Source: an uncultured Lachnospiraceae bacterium (GTDB lineage Bacteria; Bacillota; Clostridia; Lachnospirales; Lachnospiraceae). From it: a stretch of DNA of 64,000 bases. The translations under genes were made by a program, and so were the position numbers. The DNA is taken from NCBI GenBank assembly GCA_934339135.1, contig CAKRHP010000011.1:1-64000 (forward strand), read 5' to 3'. The notes below the pieces were generated by a model. That model was not told where the DNA came from, searched no databases, and saw nothing but the letters and a program-made list of their open reading frames with translations. How positions within the stretch are numbered: the first letter of the stretch is position 1; every line of letters starts with the position of its first letter. This document shows positions 26,901 to 34,385 of the stretch, in pieces.

Positions 26901-27227
26901 ATGTTTGCGAAGAAAGATAGAAAAGCAGCTTTCTTAAGTGTTGGTTATCTTTCACAGTATGCACCTTGGTTTAAGGTTACACGAGTGGTATTTATCTATC
27001 ACTATTTTCCAAGTGTACCATTTGTGACAGTAATGGTTGGCTACAGTATGTACCTGATCGTAAAGAAGCATCCAAAGGCGAAGAAGTTTGCATATGTGTA
27101 TGCAGCCCTTGCGGTTGGTCTGTTTGCAATGTTTTATCCGGTGTTAAGCGGAACACCGACGACGATACATTATGTGACCACATATTTGAAGTGGTTTGAA
27201 AACTGGGTATTATTGCAGACCTGGTAA
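23970..27227 (+). CDS. Double GT-C glycosyltransferase (Gpi18-like plus PMT-like halves)
   Basis: 1085 residues, about twice a usual GT-C enzyme. The N-terminal half (to about 480) resembles mannosyltransferases of the Gpi18/PMT-related group with the loop-1 motif 'GHEYDMNCFIAWADMAYKDG' (the paired acidic position) and 'DYPPGYIYILY'. After a cytosolic link the C-terminal half (from about 510) is PMT-like: 'NGTYFDEIYHGRTAYEMIH', 'THPPLGKELIAVG' and 'WASKWTGIYSAIG'. Between its first and second helices lies about 140 extracellular residues ('AVVADFGQDVSLGKMAEYLG', 'YLVDYSSDGTNWNGLY', 'ARYVRISP') that look like an F5/8 type C beta-sandwich. The enzyme would use a polyprenyl-phosphate sugar to modify proteins or polymers outside. 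It directly follows the rhomboid-like gene. Confidence 0.85.
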   Translation: MGMMNAVAVLGVIIMIVMYIPINRFLRDRKMFMEQSGAEMRSRNRKNKTKARVSVASPVTSQDRAIGLTIFVAAMIAAFIVRVVMGGIYHGHEYDMNCFIAWADMAYKDGLSNFYISEAFTDYPPGYIYILYVIGWLRDVFHIAWNSVTSDILTKMPAMLADLGTGYLIYRVASKKFRELGAAFLSMLYLFCPLVILDSAVWGQTDSVFTFFVVLMCYLVSEKKLIPSYYVFAIAVLIKPQSLIFTPVLIYGIIDQVFLEDFEWKKFYKNLFLGLLAIAMIGLLMVPFHFKEALAQYQDTLSSYPYASVNAYNIWSVLGLNWGAQDTIRFGLSCQTWGKIAIVLIVAASAFINFRCKKTTGKYYYIGAFIIASVFTLSVRMHERYIFPVAAFLLLAYAARPVKEVFLLYVGYCCTSYYNVAYVLKYSNVEGYDANSQLIMGFSLATLAVSGYLIYVTVKHFSHEETEQERQAILTANSKAAGFSLRHREKKTPQEKSIIRPSSKLARMTKQDYIAMLIITLVYGVIAFVHLGNLTAPETEYSVVKQGAVVADFGQDVSLGKMAEYLGYQNNPKYLVDYSSDGTNWNGLYGAENPWDAGSVFCWNYTDLNITARYVRISPAADNTNDSIMELVFTDTEGNVVTPVNASDYSTLFDEQDLYASRATNLNGTYFDEIYHGRTAYEMIHKLYCYENTHPPLGKELIAVGVLIFGMCPFGWRFVGTLFGVLMVPIIYNFSKKFFKETWISILTTILFTFDFMHFVQTRISTIDVYVTLFIMLSYFFMYCYTRLSFYDTKLSKTLIPLGLCGFSMGLSWASKWTGIYSAIGLAIIFFAQMIRRFREYIYAAKHPEGGTGEISHQYIVKNFHKKLIITLLWCCVFFIVVPAVIYVLSYIPFHDGTDRNLIQKVIEAQKTMYNYHSHLDATHPYGSKWYQWPIMYRPIWYYSGVVSDTVREGISAFGNPLVWWAGIPAFVFMLYRMFAKKDRKAAFLSVGYLSQYAPWFKVTRVVFIYHYFPSVPFVTVMVGYSMYLIVKKHPKAKKFAYVYAALAVGLFAMFYPVLSGTPTTIHYVTTYLKWFENWVLLQTW

Positions 27228-27295
27228 AATAAATGAAAGGCCAATGGGATTCATTGGTCATACCACTGGAAAGGGTGGTGGAATGGAGTTTTAAT

Positions 27296-28735
27296 ATGAG
27301 TACAAAAATACGGGAAAGCGTAAAAAAAATATCCCATGGAACAGATCTGGAAAAAGCTTTGCCAGAGTATTTAGAGGAAGCCATGGATATTCATGACAGT
27401 CATGCAAGGCTGAAATTCATGATGGAATATTATGTATTTTATGAGATGATCTCCGAAGGGATCAATCCATACATTGATTCTGCAAAAGATATTGCGGATG
27501 CACTGCATCAGGCAGTACGTGTGTTGATGGATCCGGTGAAGTTTGATGAGACAGAACGTAAAAAGCAGGGAGAGGTGCTGTTAGATCTTCGTCAGCAGGT
27601 TACAGACCGTATGCAGGTGCTTACGGCATACGTAGACCGCTTTGTGATCTATGAATATATTTTAAACCGGATCCAGTACCGCTTTGAGGATCAGGAAGTG
27701 ATTGCAGAGGACAGTGTTTTTACACAGGAGGTATTGAATTTTATCTTCTCCACGAAGGATAATATGGCGATTAACGATAATATTCGTATGGTGATCGGCC
27801 AGCTGCCTGTGCGTATGACCAGAAGTCATTATTTTGATCTGATCCGGGAGAGTATATCGGTATATAAAGGATCTGACCGTAGTGCTCTGGAGGGACATTT
27901 GTATATGTTCCGGACCAATGCGATGCTGTATCATACGGATGACATGGAGAAGTACTTTACAGAGTTTGTTCCGGTCATGAAGGAATTTGATGCGCTGGAT
28001 TACGAAAAGATGACGGGAGAGATGTATCAGATCTATGCGGAAAAGCTGAGAATCAATGCTTCTAAGTTAAACGATATATCTGATCTCTACATGCTGATCC
28101 AGAAGCTGATCAACGGGGCATATTCCATGTATTTGACAAATGGCGGTGTGAAGGCTGCGGATAAGATTCCGGCAGCACAGCTTGTGATCCGTGGAGTGAA
28201 TGATCTGTTTTTGCATCAGGACAGCGATATCTGGGGAGAAGAGCCGGTTCCGGAGACCGAGGAAGAAAAGCTGTATCAGCTGGGGGAGCATTTTCCGGAG
28301 ATTGAAGGACTGCAGGAGCGTATTTATGAGTCCATGAATACAGCAGATGCTGTTCTTGAGGAAACCATGAAAACCCAGAAGGAAATGATCATCCGGCTTG
28401 GACTGGAGTCTTCTTTTCAGGCATTACAGCAGTTAGTACAGCTTTCCTCCGGCAGTGATTTTGTGGAGCTGGAATGGAAGGACGAGGAAGAAAAGGTGAC
28501 ACCGGAGGCGGCTGAGAAAGCAGCGGAAGAACTGGTTTTGGAGCTGAAGCAGGCTTTTCGGGGACAATCCCGTCTGGTACGCCGTGCGATCATGGCAAAT
28601 ACATTGGAAAAGATTCCGGTTTTCTTCTCTACACCTCAGGAGGTGGCTGATTATATCAGCCAGTCGTTAAGTCTGTGTGATGATGAAGCAGAGAAATACG
28701 CATCAAAGCAGTTGATCCAGGAAATGATGGGATAA
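27296..28735 (+). CDS. Unknown cytosolic helical protein
   Basis: 479 residues, predicted almost wholly alpha-helical and soluble, without signal or membrane segments. I recognise no catalytic motif. Notable are a middle region rich in aromatic-charged helices ('MARSHYFDLIRES'-like) and an acidic C-terminal part ('ELEWKDEEEKVTPEAAEKAA'). The start is set at ATG 27296, 7 nt after TGGAG; an in-frame ATG 63 bases earlier lacks a ribosome site. It begins 68 nt after the glycosyltransferase and is followed 23 nt later by another unknown gene, then ytfI/gerW-like genes, so it belongs to a conserved-looking block with no known job. Confidence 0.7.
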   Translation: MSTKIRESVKKISHGTDLEKALPEYLEEAMDIHDSHARLKFMMEYYVFYEMISEGINPYIDSAKDIADALHQAVRVLMDPVKFDETERKKQGEVLLDLRQQVTDRMQVLTAYVDRFVIYEYILNRIQYRFEDQEVIAEDSVFTQEVLNFIFSTKDNMAINDNIRMVIGQLPVRMTRSHYFDLIRESISVYKGSDRSALEGHLYMFRTNAMLYHTDDMEKYFTEFVPVMKEFDALDYEKMTGEMYQIYAEKLRINASKLNDISDLYMLIQKLINGAYSMYLTNGGVKAADKIPAAQLVIRGVNDLFLHQDSDIWGEEPVPETEEEKLYQLGEHFPEIEGLQERIYESMNTADAVLEETMKTQKEMIIRLGLESSFQALQQLVQLSSGSDFVELEWKDEEEKVTPEAAEKAAEELVLELKQAFRGQSRLVRRAIMANTLEKIPVFFSTPQEVADYISQSLSLCDDEAEKYASKQLIQEMMG

Positions 28736-28758
28736 ATCCTGCAGAAAGGGTGAGAAGT

Positions 28759-29088
28759 ATGCTGCATTGGAGTTCAAAAATGTATCTGGATGCAGATCTG
28801 GCACCGAAAAAGAAACACTATCAGAAACTTCTCGAAAAAAATAAGCGGACCAGACCGTTGTATTGTATTATATTGCCGGTGAATGGGGAAAATATGATGG
28901 AGATATATTCTTCTACTGAGTTGTGGTTCCGCTGGTATCAGAAACGTGATCTTACGGTAATTGGTCTGGCAGGAAGCCGGGAAAAGGCAGAACGTCTGGC
29001 TGCACAGATTTGTCTCGATACGGTCTGCAGAGAAGGAGATATCGCCCCCGGGATCGTTCGTGAGTTTTTTCAGGATGCCATAAAATAA
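28759..29088 (+). CDS. Unknown 109-residue protein
   Basis: A small mixed alpha/beta protein: 'LHWSSKMYLDADLAPKKKHY' N-terminus, a core 'RPLYCIILPVNGENMMEIYS' followed by 'TVIGLAGSREKAERLAAQIC', and a helical end. No family recognised. AAAGGGTGAG precedes ATG 28759; a GTG nine bases upstream is an alternative. It lies between the unknown 479-residue gene (23 nt) and the DUF2953 gene (30 nt) and is surely cotranscribed. The compact size and repeated hydrophobic pattern suggest a binding or adaptor role, but this is speculation. Confidence 0.7.
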   Translation: MLHWSSKMYLDADLAPKKKHYQKLLEKNKRTRPLYCIILPVNGENMMEIYSSTELWFRWYQKRDLTVIGLAGSREKAERLAAQICLDTVCREGDIAPGIVREFFQDAIK

Positions 29089-29118
29089 ATGGTACTGATG
29101 TCGGGAGGAGGCGCGGAA

Positions 29119-29991
29119 ATGATCGTATTGACAATACTGTTAACGATGCTGAAATGGCTTGGGATTGTCCTGCTGATTGTGCTTGCCTTGCTGTTGGTGT
29201 TGTGTCTGTGTATTTTATTCGTGCCGGTGAGATATCATATATCTGTGACATGTATGGATCAATGGAATGTTCAAGGTGTGGTCAGCTGGATGTTTCATAT
29301 ATTGCATTTGTCTTTTGGAACAGATGGAGAGATGAGGACAAGCCTCAGGATCTTTGGGGTTCCGGTATCTGCCGGAAGGCACAGGGGACACAGTAAAAGA
29401 AAACAAAAGAAAAAATCTGCCAAAGAAGCGGCAAAACACAGGGAACCGTCTCAAAGGGAGGCGGAAAGAGAATCTGAAAAAACGGTAAAAGAAATCTCGA
29501 AACAGGAAATGACAGTGGCGAAGGAGAAACCGATTCCCCAAGAGAGGGATTCTGCTGAAAATAAAAAGACGAAAATGTCAAAAGACGAAAAATTCCCTCG
29601 TATTTCTGTATTAAGGAACCGGGTGAAAAATTTCTTCTTGTCAATCAGGGGTATATTCGATAGAATAAAATCAGTTGACAGGGAAGGGCTGGAAATCGTC
29701 CGGCTTTTACTGATAAATGGAGGAAAGCTGTTAAGGCATATTCTTCCAGGGAAGATTCGTGGCTGGGTTCATTTTGGTACTTCTGATCCGGCACAGACCG
29801 GTGAGATACTGGGAGCTTTGAGCATATTATTTGCGATGTATGGACAGGGAGTCCGGGTTGTGCCGGATTTTGACCGGGCTGTTTTGGAAGGAGAAGTTGA
29901 GCTGCGGGGTTCTCTCATGGGGATCATTTTATTGATTCTTGTGATACGGATACATCCGTTACAGCTGATGAGTTATTTGGACAGAAAGTAG
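29119..29991 (+). CDS. ytfI: DUF2953 membrane-anchored protein (YtfI-like)
   Basis: 290 residues. One long hydrophobic N-terminal helix (residues 8-38), then 'FVPVRYHISVTC', a strand-rich start typical of DUF2953, a very charged Lys/Glu-rich middle of about 90 residues and a C-terminal 'WVHFGTSDPAQTGEILGALS' segment, also typical of the family. In Bacillus the equivalent gene lies directly before ytfJ (gerW), as here, and both are expressed in sporulation. ATG 29119 is preceded by GGGAGGAGG; an ATG 30 bases upstream has no ribosome site. Confidence 0.82.
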   Translation: MIVLTILLTMLKWLGIVLLIVLALLLVLCLCILFVPVRYHISVTCMDQWNVQGVVSWMFHILHLSFGTDGEMRTSLRIFGVPVSAGRHRGHSKRKQKKKSAKEAAKHREPSQREAERESEKTVKEISKQEMTVAKEKPIPQERDSAENKKTKMSKDEKFPRISVLRNRVKNFFLSIRGIFDRIKSVDREGLEIVRLLLINGGKLLRHILPGKIRGWVHFGTSDPAQTGEILGALSILFAMYGQGVRVVPDFDRAVLEGEVELRGSLMGIILLILVIRIHPLQLMSYLDRK

Positions 29992-30038
29992 ACGGGATCC
30001 CCAGAGTCTTGTAATACAAGGAAAGGTGTGGTGATAGC

Positions 30039-30407
30039 ATGAGTGACAATAATTTTAATACGGCAGTAGGTTCTCTTTTGAAAGGGATGGAAGGGTTTCT
30101 TACAACCAAGACAGTGGTAGGAGATGCGGTTCGCTTTGACGATGGAACGATCATTCTGCCTTTGGTAGATGTAAGCTTTGGAGTAGGAGCAGGTTCCTTT
30201 TCCGAAAATGGCAAGAAGAATAATGCCGGAGGAGGAATGGGAGGAAAGATCCAGCCCAGTTCCATTCTGATCATCAAGGATGGTCAGACAAAGCTGGTAA
30301 ATGTAAAGAATCAGGATGCCGTGACAAAAGTGCTGGATATGGTGCCGGAATTTGTGGATAAATTCCGTTCAGATCGGGGTTCTTCAAAAGAAACGGAAAA
30401 AAATTAA
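30039..30407 (+). CDS. gerW: GerW / YtfJ-family sporulation protein
   Basis: 122 residues. The family pattern is clear: an N-terminal helix 'AVGSLLKGMEGFLTTKTVVG' (FTTKTVVGE in relatives), 'DGTIILPLVDVSFGVGAGSF', a glycine-rich loop 'GGGMGGKIQPSSILII' and 'MVPEFVDKF'. In Bacillus YtfJ/GerW is made in the forespore and is needed for germination with some germinants; relatives in non-sporulating genomes also exist. It follows the DUF2953 gene after 47 nt and is followed by a stand-alone ribosomal-protein promoter. Confidence 0.9.
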   Translation: MSDNNFNTAVGSLLKGMEGFLTTKTVVGDAVRFDDGTIILPLVDVSFGVGAGSFSENGKKNNAGGGMGGKIQPSSILIIKDGQTKLVNVKNQDAVTKVLDMVPEFVDKFRSDRGSSKETEKN

Positions 30408-30415
30408 ATTTGTTC

Positions 30416-30444
30416 TTGCATTTTACATTGTGATTTGGTAGAAT
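30416..30444 (+). promoter_or_regulatory. rpmB promoter
   Basis: TTGCAT (30416-30421), 17 bp, TAGAAT (30439-30444), giving a leader of about 80 nt before ATG 30532. Confidence 0.7.
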
Positions 30445-30531
30445 AAATTTGTTGTGGCAAAATTAGACAGTCATAATAGTTATTGATAAATGATGACCAT
30501 TAGGGTTAAATATGCTAAGGAGGTGCTTACG

Positions 30532-30717
30532 ATGGCAAAATGTGCAGTTTGTGGAAAGAGCGTTCACTTTGGTAACGCAGTAAGTCATTCCCACAGAAGA
30601 AGCAACAAGATGTGGAAGCCAAACATCAAGTCTGTTAAGGTCAAGGTGAATGGTGGCACAAAGAAGATGCCGGTATGTACAGGATGTTTACGTTCTGGAG
30701 CAGTAGAGCGTGCGTAG
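30532..30717 (+). CDS. rpmB: 50S ribosomal protein L28
   Basis: 61 residues, the normal length. 'AKCAVCGKSVHFGNAVSHSH' with its two Cys and 'MPVCTGCLRSG' near the end form the zinc-type C-x2-C pair found in one of the two L28 forms, so this is the zinc-containing version. AAGGAGG lies 8 nt before ATG 30532; the longer frame from 30490 is not used. Monocistronic, between its own promoter and terminator. Confidence 0.97.
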   Translation: MAKCAVCGKSVHFGNAVSHSHRRSNKMWKPNIKSVKVKVNGGTKKMPVCTGCLRSGAVERA

Positions 30718-30743
30718 GCGCTTTTCGGTATTATAGGTATACA

Positions 30744-30774
30744 AAAGAAACCGTATCCACGGTTTCTTTTTTTG
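30744..30774 (+). terminator. rpmB terminator
   Basis: AAAGAAACCGT (30744-30754), ATCC loop, ACGGTTTCTTT (30759-30769), then TTTTTG. Confidence 0.9.
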
Positions 30775-30807
30775 TTACTAATCTTTATAAAAATTACTTT
30801 AGGAAAG

Positions 30808-30836
30808 TTGTTTCGTGATGCAAATTGTAGTACAAT
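30808..30836 (+). promoter_or_regulatory. Promoter of the CbxX/SpoVK-type gene
   Basis: TTGTTT (30808-30813), 17 bp, TACAAT (30831-30836), 48 bases before ATG 30885. Confidence 0.65.
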
Positions 30837-30884
30837 CATACCAAATGTCATGATGCATTATCGAAAGGGAAAGGAGGGTTCGTA

Positions 30885-32543
30885 ATGGGAAGCAGTGCAA
30901 TGTATTCTCAGGCGGAGATCATCGCAATGGGCAGACAGTATTATCAGAAGCTGGTCAAGATATGTGGAGATATTGAACAGGAAGGCTACTGGAAACAGGC
31001 TGAGTCCGTGATGAAACAGTCCGTATACCGGATTTTGGATCTGTATGTACAGTCTTTGATGGTGGGACTGGCGGTTCATATGGGGGCACTTTCTGAGCAG
31101 CAATGGGAGTATATGCACAGTATTACGGATTCGGATCCCCTGGAGCTGGCTGAGCAGCAAAAGGAATTTACAACAGAAACGGTGCAATATGCGGAGAAAT
31201 ATGCGGCAATGCCGCCGGTGCTGATCCAGATATGCGGCGTGTATGATACAAAGGGCGATACCAAATATGCGGCTGTTTTTATGGATACGCTGATCAATGT
31301 GCTGCTTTGTATGATGGAGATGACGGATCGGGCAGATCCGAGGGGACAGGCATACATCCGGGGTTTTTTTCAACAGACAGTGATGTTTGTATGTGCAGAA
31401 TGTCCGGGCAGCACCTGTGAGGAGAGCTACATATTGCATAAGCTGAATTCCGGAAAGATTTCCTCCGGAGTTTCCTGGCTAATGGGAGAAAAAACGCAGC
31501 AAGAAAGATCCGGAAGACACAGGGAAGCAAAGAACAGACTTCAGGAAGAACAGAAAACAGCCCGGCAGGAGTTTGAAAAGGAAAAGCAGCGCTTGGAAGA
31601 GGAGCACAGGGCGGCTGAAAAAGAATTCCAAAAGGAGAAGCAGAGACTGGAGGAAGAACAGAGGGCTGCCCGGCAGGAGTTTCAAAAGGTGAAGAAACGT
31701 CTTCTGGAGAGGGAAAAAGCAGAAAAAGAAGCAAGAGAAGAAAAGATAGCAGCACTGTTGGAGGAATTAAACCGTCTTGTGGGACTGGAGGCCGTGAAGG
31801 AGGAAATACATTCTCTGGTGAATCTCATTAAGGTTCGGGAAATGCGGGAAAAAATGGATCTTCCCATGATGGATATGTCCTATCATATGGTATTTACCGG
31901 CAATCCGGGCACCGGCAAGACTACAGTCGCCAGACTGGTAGCACGGATTTACCGGGAGCTTGGAATACTGTCAGGGGGACAGCTTGTAGAAACAGACAGA
32001 TCCAGACTGGTAGCAGGATATGTGGGCCAGACAGCGATCAACGTCCGTGAAGTTGTGGAGCAGGCATTGGGAGGAGTCCTTTTTATTGATGAAGCCTATG
32101 CATTGATCAGTCCGGACGCGTCAAATGATTATGGCTCCGAGGCAGTAGATACCCTTGTAAAGATGATGGAGGATCACAGAGATGACCTTGTGGTGATCGT
32201 GGCAGGGTATACGGAGGAAATGAAACACTTTCTGCGGAGCAACACCGGCCTGATCTCCCGGTTCAATAAATTTATTGCCTTTGAGGATTATACACAGACG
32301 CAGCTGCTGGAGATCTTGAAAGTTATGGCGGGACAGGCAGGCATGACCGTGGAGGAGAATGCATTAAAACGCATAGGATTTCGTCTGGCAGCGATGAACG
32401 AGCAGGAGAAACAGGATTTTGGAAATGCCAGAGGAGTGCGGAATCTTTTTGAAAAAATGATCGTCAATCAGGCAAACCGGCTTGTTACTCTGGAGGAGCC
32501 CACAAGAGACCAGTTAATGACACTGACAGAGGCAGATGTATGA
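30885..32543 (+). CDS. CbxX/CfqX (SpoVK-like) AAA ATPase with coiled coil
   Basis: 552 residues. The C-terminal half is the AAA module: 'VFTGNPGTGKTTVARLVARI' near residue 337 (Walker A), 'ETDRSRLVAGYVGQTAINV' (pore region of the family), 'GGVLFIDEAYAL' (Walker B), sensor 'VVIVAGYTEEM' and 'GLISRFNKF'. The N-terminal 200 residues are helical with no family match, followed by a Glu/Lys/Gln-rich coiled coil containing three exact-period 18-residue repeats (31545-31706). CbbX-type AAA proteins remodel partner complexes; SpoVK, the sporulation relative, is shorter and lacks the N-terminal part. GGAAAGGAGGG precedes ATG 30885. The partner is unknown. Confidence 0.88.
   Translation: MGSSAMYSQAEIIAMGRQYYQKLVKICGDIEQEGYWKQAESVMKQSVYRILDLYVQSLMVGLAVHMGALSEQQWEYMHSITDSDPLELAEQQKEFTTETVQYAEKYAAMPPVLIQICGVYDTKGDTKYAAVFMDTLINVLLCMMEMTDRADPRGQAYIRGFFQQTVMFVCAECPGSTCEESYILHKLNSGKISSGVSWLMGEKTQQERSGRHREAKNRLQEEQKTARQEFEKEKQRLEEEHRAAEKEFQKEKQRLEEEQRAARQEFQKVKKRLLEREKAEKEAREEKIAALLEELNRLVGLEAVKEEIHSLVNLIKVREMREKMDLPMMDMSYHMVFTGNPGTGKTTVARLVARIYRELGILSGGQLVETDRSRLVAGYVGQTAINVREVVEQALGGVLFIDEAYALISPDASNDYGSEAVDTLVKMMEDHRDDLVVIVAGYTEEMKHFLRSNTGLISRFNKFIAFEDYTQTQLLEILKVMAGQAGMTVEENALKRIGFRLAAMNEQEKQDFGNARGVRNLFEKMIVNQANRLVTLEEPTRDQLMTLTEADV
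31545..31706 (+). repeat. Three 54-bp tandem repeats coding for an 18-residue coiled-coil unit
   Basis: Units at 31545-31598, 31599-31652 and 31653-31706 encode variants of 'EEQRAARQEFQKEKQRLE'. The 18-residue period is not a whole number of heptads but fits a long charged helix. The first and third units are most alike. Confidence 0.85.
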
Positions 32544-32572
32544 TTGACCACCCTAATGGAATGTGGTACAAT
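32544..32572 (+). promoter_or_regulatory. rsmD promoter
   Basis: TTGACC (32544-32549, starting right after the upstream stop), 17 bp, TACAAT (32567-32572). Heads the rsmD-coaD cluster. Confidence 0.78.
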
Positions 32573-32628
32573 AAATACTATCTTGTATTGTGTGAATGCA
32601 CGAAATTCAAAGGAAATGAGGGAATGCA

Positions 32629-33207
32629 ATGAGAGTGATTGCAGGAACGGCGAGACGTTTGAAATTGGAAACTCCGGCAGGACGTCATACCAGACCGACC
32701 TCGGATAAGATTAAAGAGACATTGTTTAATATGATACAACAGGATCTATATGATGCCCGTTTTCTGGATCTGTTCAGTGGCAGTGGAGGTATTGCGATTG
32801 AAGCACTGAGCAGGGGAGCGGCAGAAGCAGTGCTGGTAGACAACGACAGAGAGGCTCTGCGCTGTATCCGTACCAACCTGGCGCATACTCATTTTGAGGA
32901 GCAGGCCAGGGTGATGGGGATGGACGTGCTTCAGGCATTGCGGAGACTGGACCAGCAGGGGAAAGCCTTTGATATTATATTTATGGATCCACCTTACAGT
33001 ATGGGGTTGGAGAGAAGGATTCTTCCGTATCTGACAGAATCTGCTCTGGTTCATGATGATACCAGGATCATAGTGGAGGCATCTATGGAGGATGATCCTA
33101 TCGTTATGCCGCCGTCTTCCGGATGGTATGTGGAGAGAGTCAAGGAATATAAAAACAACTGTCATATATTTATTTGTAAGGAACCGGCAGCCGGAGAAGG
33201 AGAATAG
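32629..33207 (+). CDS. rsmD: 16S rRNA (guanine966-N2)-methyltransferase
   Basis: 192 residues, usual size. 'MRVIAGTARRLKLETPAG' and 'TRPTSDKIKETLFNMI' are the family start; 'FLDLFSGSGGIAIEALSRGA' is the S-adenosylmethionine motif and 'DIIFMDPPYSMG' (DPPY) the N6/N2-methylase catalytic motif. It modifies G966 of 16S rRNA on the assembled small subunit. It is followed by coaD with a 2-nt gap, a pairing seen in most Firmicutes. Confidence 0.96.
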   Translation: MRVIAGTARRLKLETPAGRHTRPTSDKIKETLFNMIQQDLYDARFLDLFSGSGGIAIEALSRGAAEAVLVDNDREALRCIRTNLAHTHFEEQARVMGMDVLQALRRLDQQGKAFDIIFMDPPYSMGLERRILPYLTESALVHDDTRIIVEASMEDDPIVMPPSSGWYVERVKEYKNNCHIFICKEPAAGEGE

Positions 33208-33209
33208 AT

Positions 33210-33695
33210 ATGAGTACAGCAGTATTTCCGGGAAGTTTTGATCCGGTGACAACCGGTCATGTTGACCTGATCTGCCGTGCATCCCGGATGTTCGACCGGC
33301 TGGTGGTAGGAGTTTTGGTCAATAGTGCCAAAGATCCGTTGTTTTCCAAAGAGGAACGTGTGACAATGCTTCGGGAGATTGTTAAAGACCAGACCAATGT
33401 TACGGTATGCTCCTTTGAGGGACTCCTGGTGGATTTTGTGCGGCAGCAGAAGGCAGATGCGATCGTCCGGGGACTTCGGTCGTCGGGAGACTTTGAATAT
33501 GAGCTTCCGCTGGCACAGGCCAATTATAAAATGAATCAAAATGCAGATACAGTATTTTTGGCAACGGCACCGGAATATTCCTACATCAGTTCCAGCGCCG
33601 TGAGAGAGCTTTTGAGATATCAGGCGGATATTTCAGAGTATGTACCGGAGACAGTTCTCCAATATATGAAACAACAGGGAATGGTATCCAGATAG
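33210..33695 (+). CDS. coaD: Phosphopantetheine adenylyltransferase
   Basis: 161 residues. The nucleotidyltransferase motif 'FPGSFDPVTTGHVDLICRAS' (T/HxGH) lies at residue 7-26, with 'VRGLRSSGDFEYELPLAQAN' and the C-terminal 'ATAPEYSYISSSAVRE' (ISSSxVRE). It makes dephospho-CoA from 4'-phosphopantetheine and ATP; the last step of the same pathway, coaE, is also in this window at 45.4 kb. GGAGAAGGAGAA precedes ATG 33210. Confidence 0.97.
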   Translation: MSTAVFPGSFDPVTTGHVDLICRASRMFDRLVVGVLVNSAKDPLFSKEERVTMLREIVKDQTNVTVCSFEGLLVDFVRQQKADAIVRGLRSSGDFEYELPLAQANYKMNQNADTVFLATAPEYSYISSSAVRELLRYQADISEYVPETVLQYMKQQGMVSR

Positions 33696-33737
33696 TTTTA
33701 TCATAATCAATAGATTTGCAGATAGGAGAGAAACGAT

Positions 33738-34352
33738 ATGCAGTCAAGCAGAATTGAGCAGGAGATTGATGATATTTTTGAATTTGTTGAGAGTTGTCGT
33801 ATGCAGAGACTTTCTTCGACGAAAGTGGTAGTTCCAAAGGACGAGCTGTATGATCTGCTGGATGATCTGCGCCGGGATGTGCCGGAGGAGATCAAACGCT
33901 ATCAGAAGATTCTTCGTCAGAGGGAGGAAATCCTGGATGATGCAGAACAGAAGGCCGCAGCAATTCTTTCTGATGCACAGGAGCAGTATAAGGCATTGGT
34001 GGAGGAGCATGCGATCATGCAGGAGGCATATCAGCAGGCTGAGATTACGGTACGGGAAGCCAATGAACAGGCAGAGCAGATTGTTGCAAATGCCAGAGCC
34101 CAGGCTGCAGAGATTGGCAATGGGGCAATCTATTATACAAAGGATCTTCTGGAAATGTCCGAAAAGACATTGGCGGCAGCTCTGGAGTCTACCAGCAGCA
34201 ATGCAAGGGCATTAGAAGCGGCAATGCAGGGATATCTGGATGTGATCCGACAGAATAAGGCAGAGCTTGTGACGGAGGAACCGGATGACAGGGATGCAGG
34301 TCAGGAGGCTGCCGCACAGCAGGAGATCCTAGAGGAATCTACAGAGGAATAA
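33738..34352 (+). CDS. Coiled-coil protein of the coaD neighbourhood
   Basis: 204 residues, almost entirely a charged helix. It opens with 'RIEQEIDDIFEFVESCRMQR' and 'KVVVPKDELYDLLDDLRRD', resembling a DivIVA/SepF-neighbourhood protein start, then a long Ala/Glu/Gln coiled coil ('AEQKAAAILSDAQEQYKALV') like the stalk helices of ATP-synthase subunits b and E. Such proteins commonly follow coaD in clostridia and are annotated as ATPase; no ATPase motif exists here. A scaffolding function in envelope growth is a guess from position next to a ZapA-like gene. Confidence 0.75.
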   Translation: MQSSRIEQEIDDIFEFVESCRMQRLSSTKVVVPKDELYDLLDDLRRDVPEEIKRYQKILRQREEILDDAEQKAAAILSDAQEQYKALVEEHAIMQEAYQQAEITVREANEQAEQIVANARAQAAEIGNGAIYYTKDLLEMSEKTLAAALESTSSNARALEAAMQGYLDVIRQNKAELVTEEPDDRDAGQEAAAQQEILEESTEE

Positions 34353-34385
34353 ACGAAAGACACAGATGGTGAGAGGAAGGCAAGG

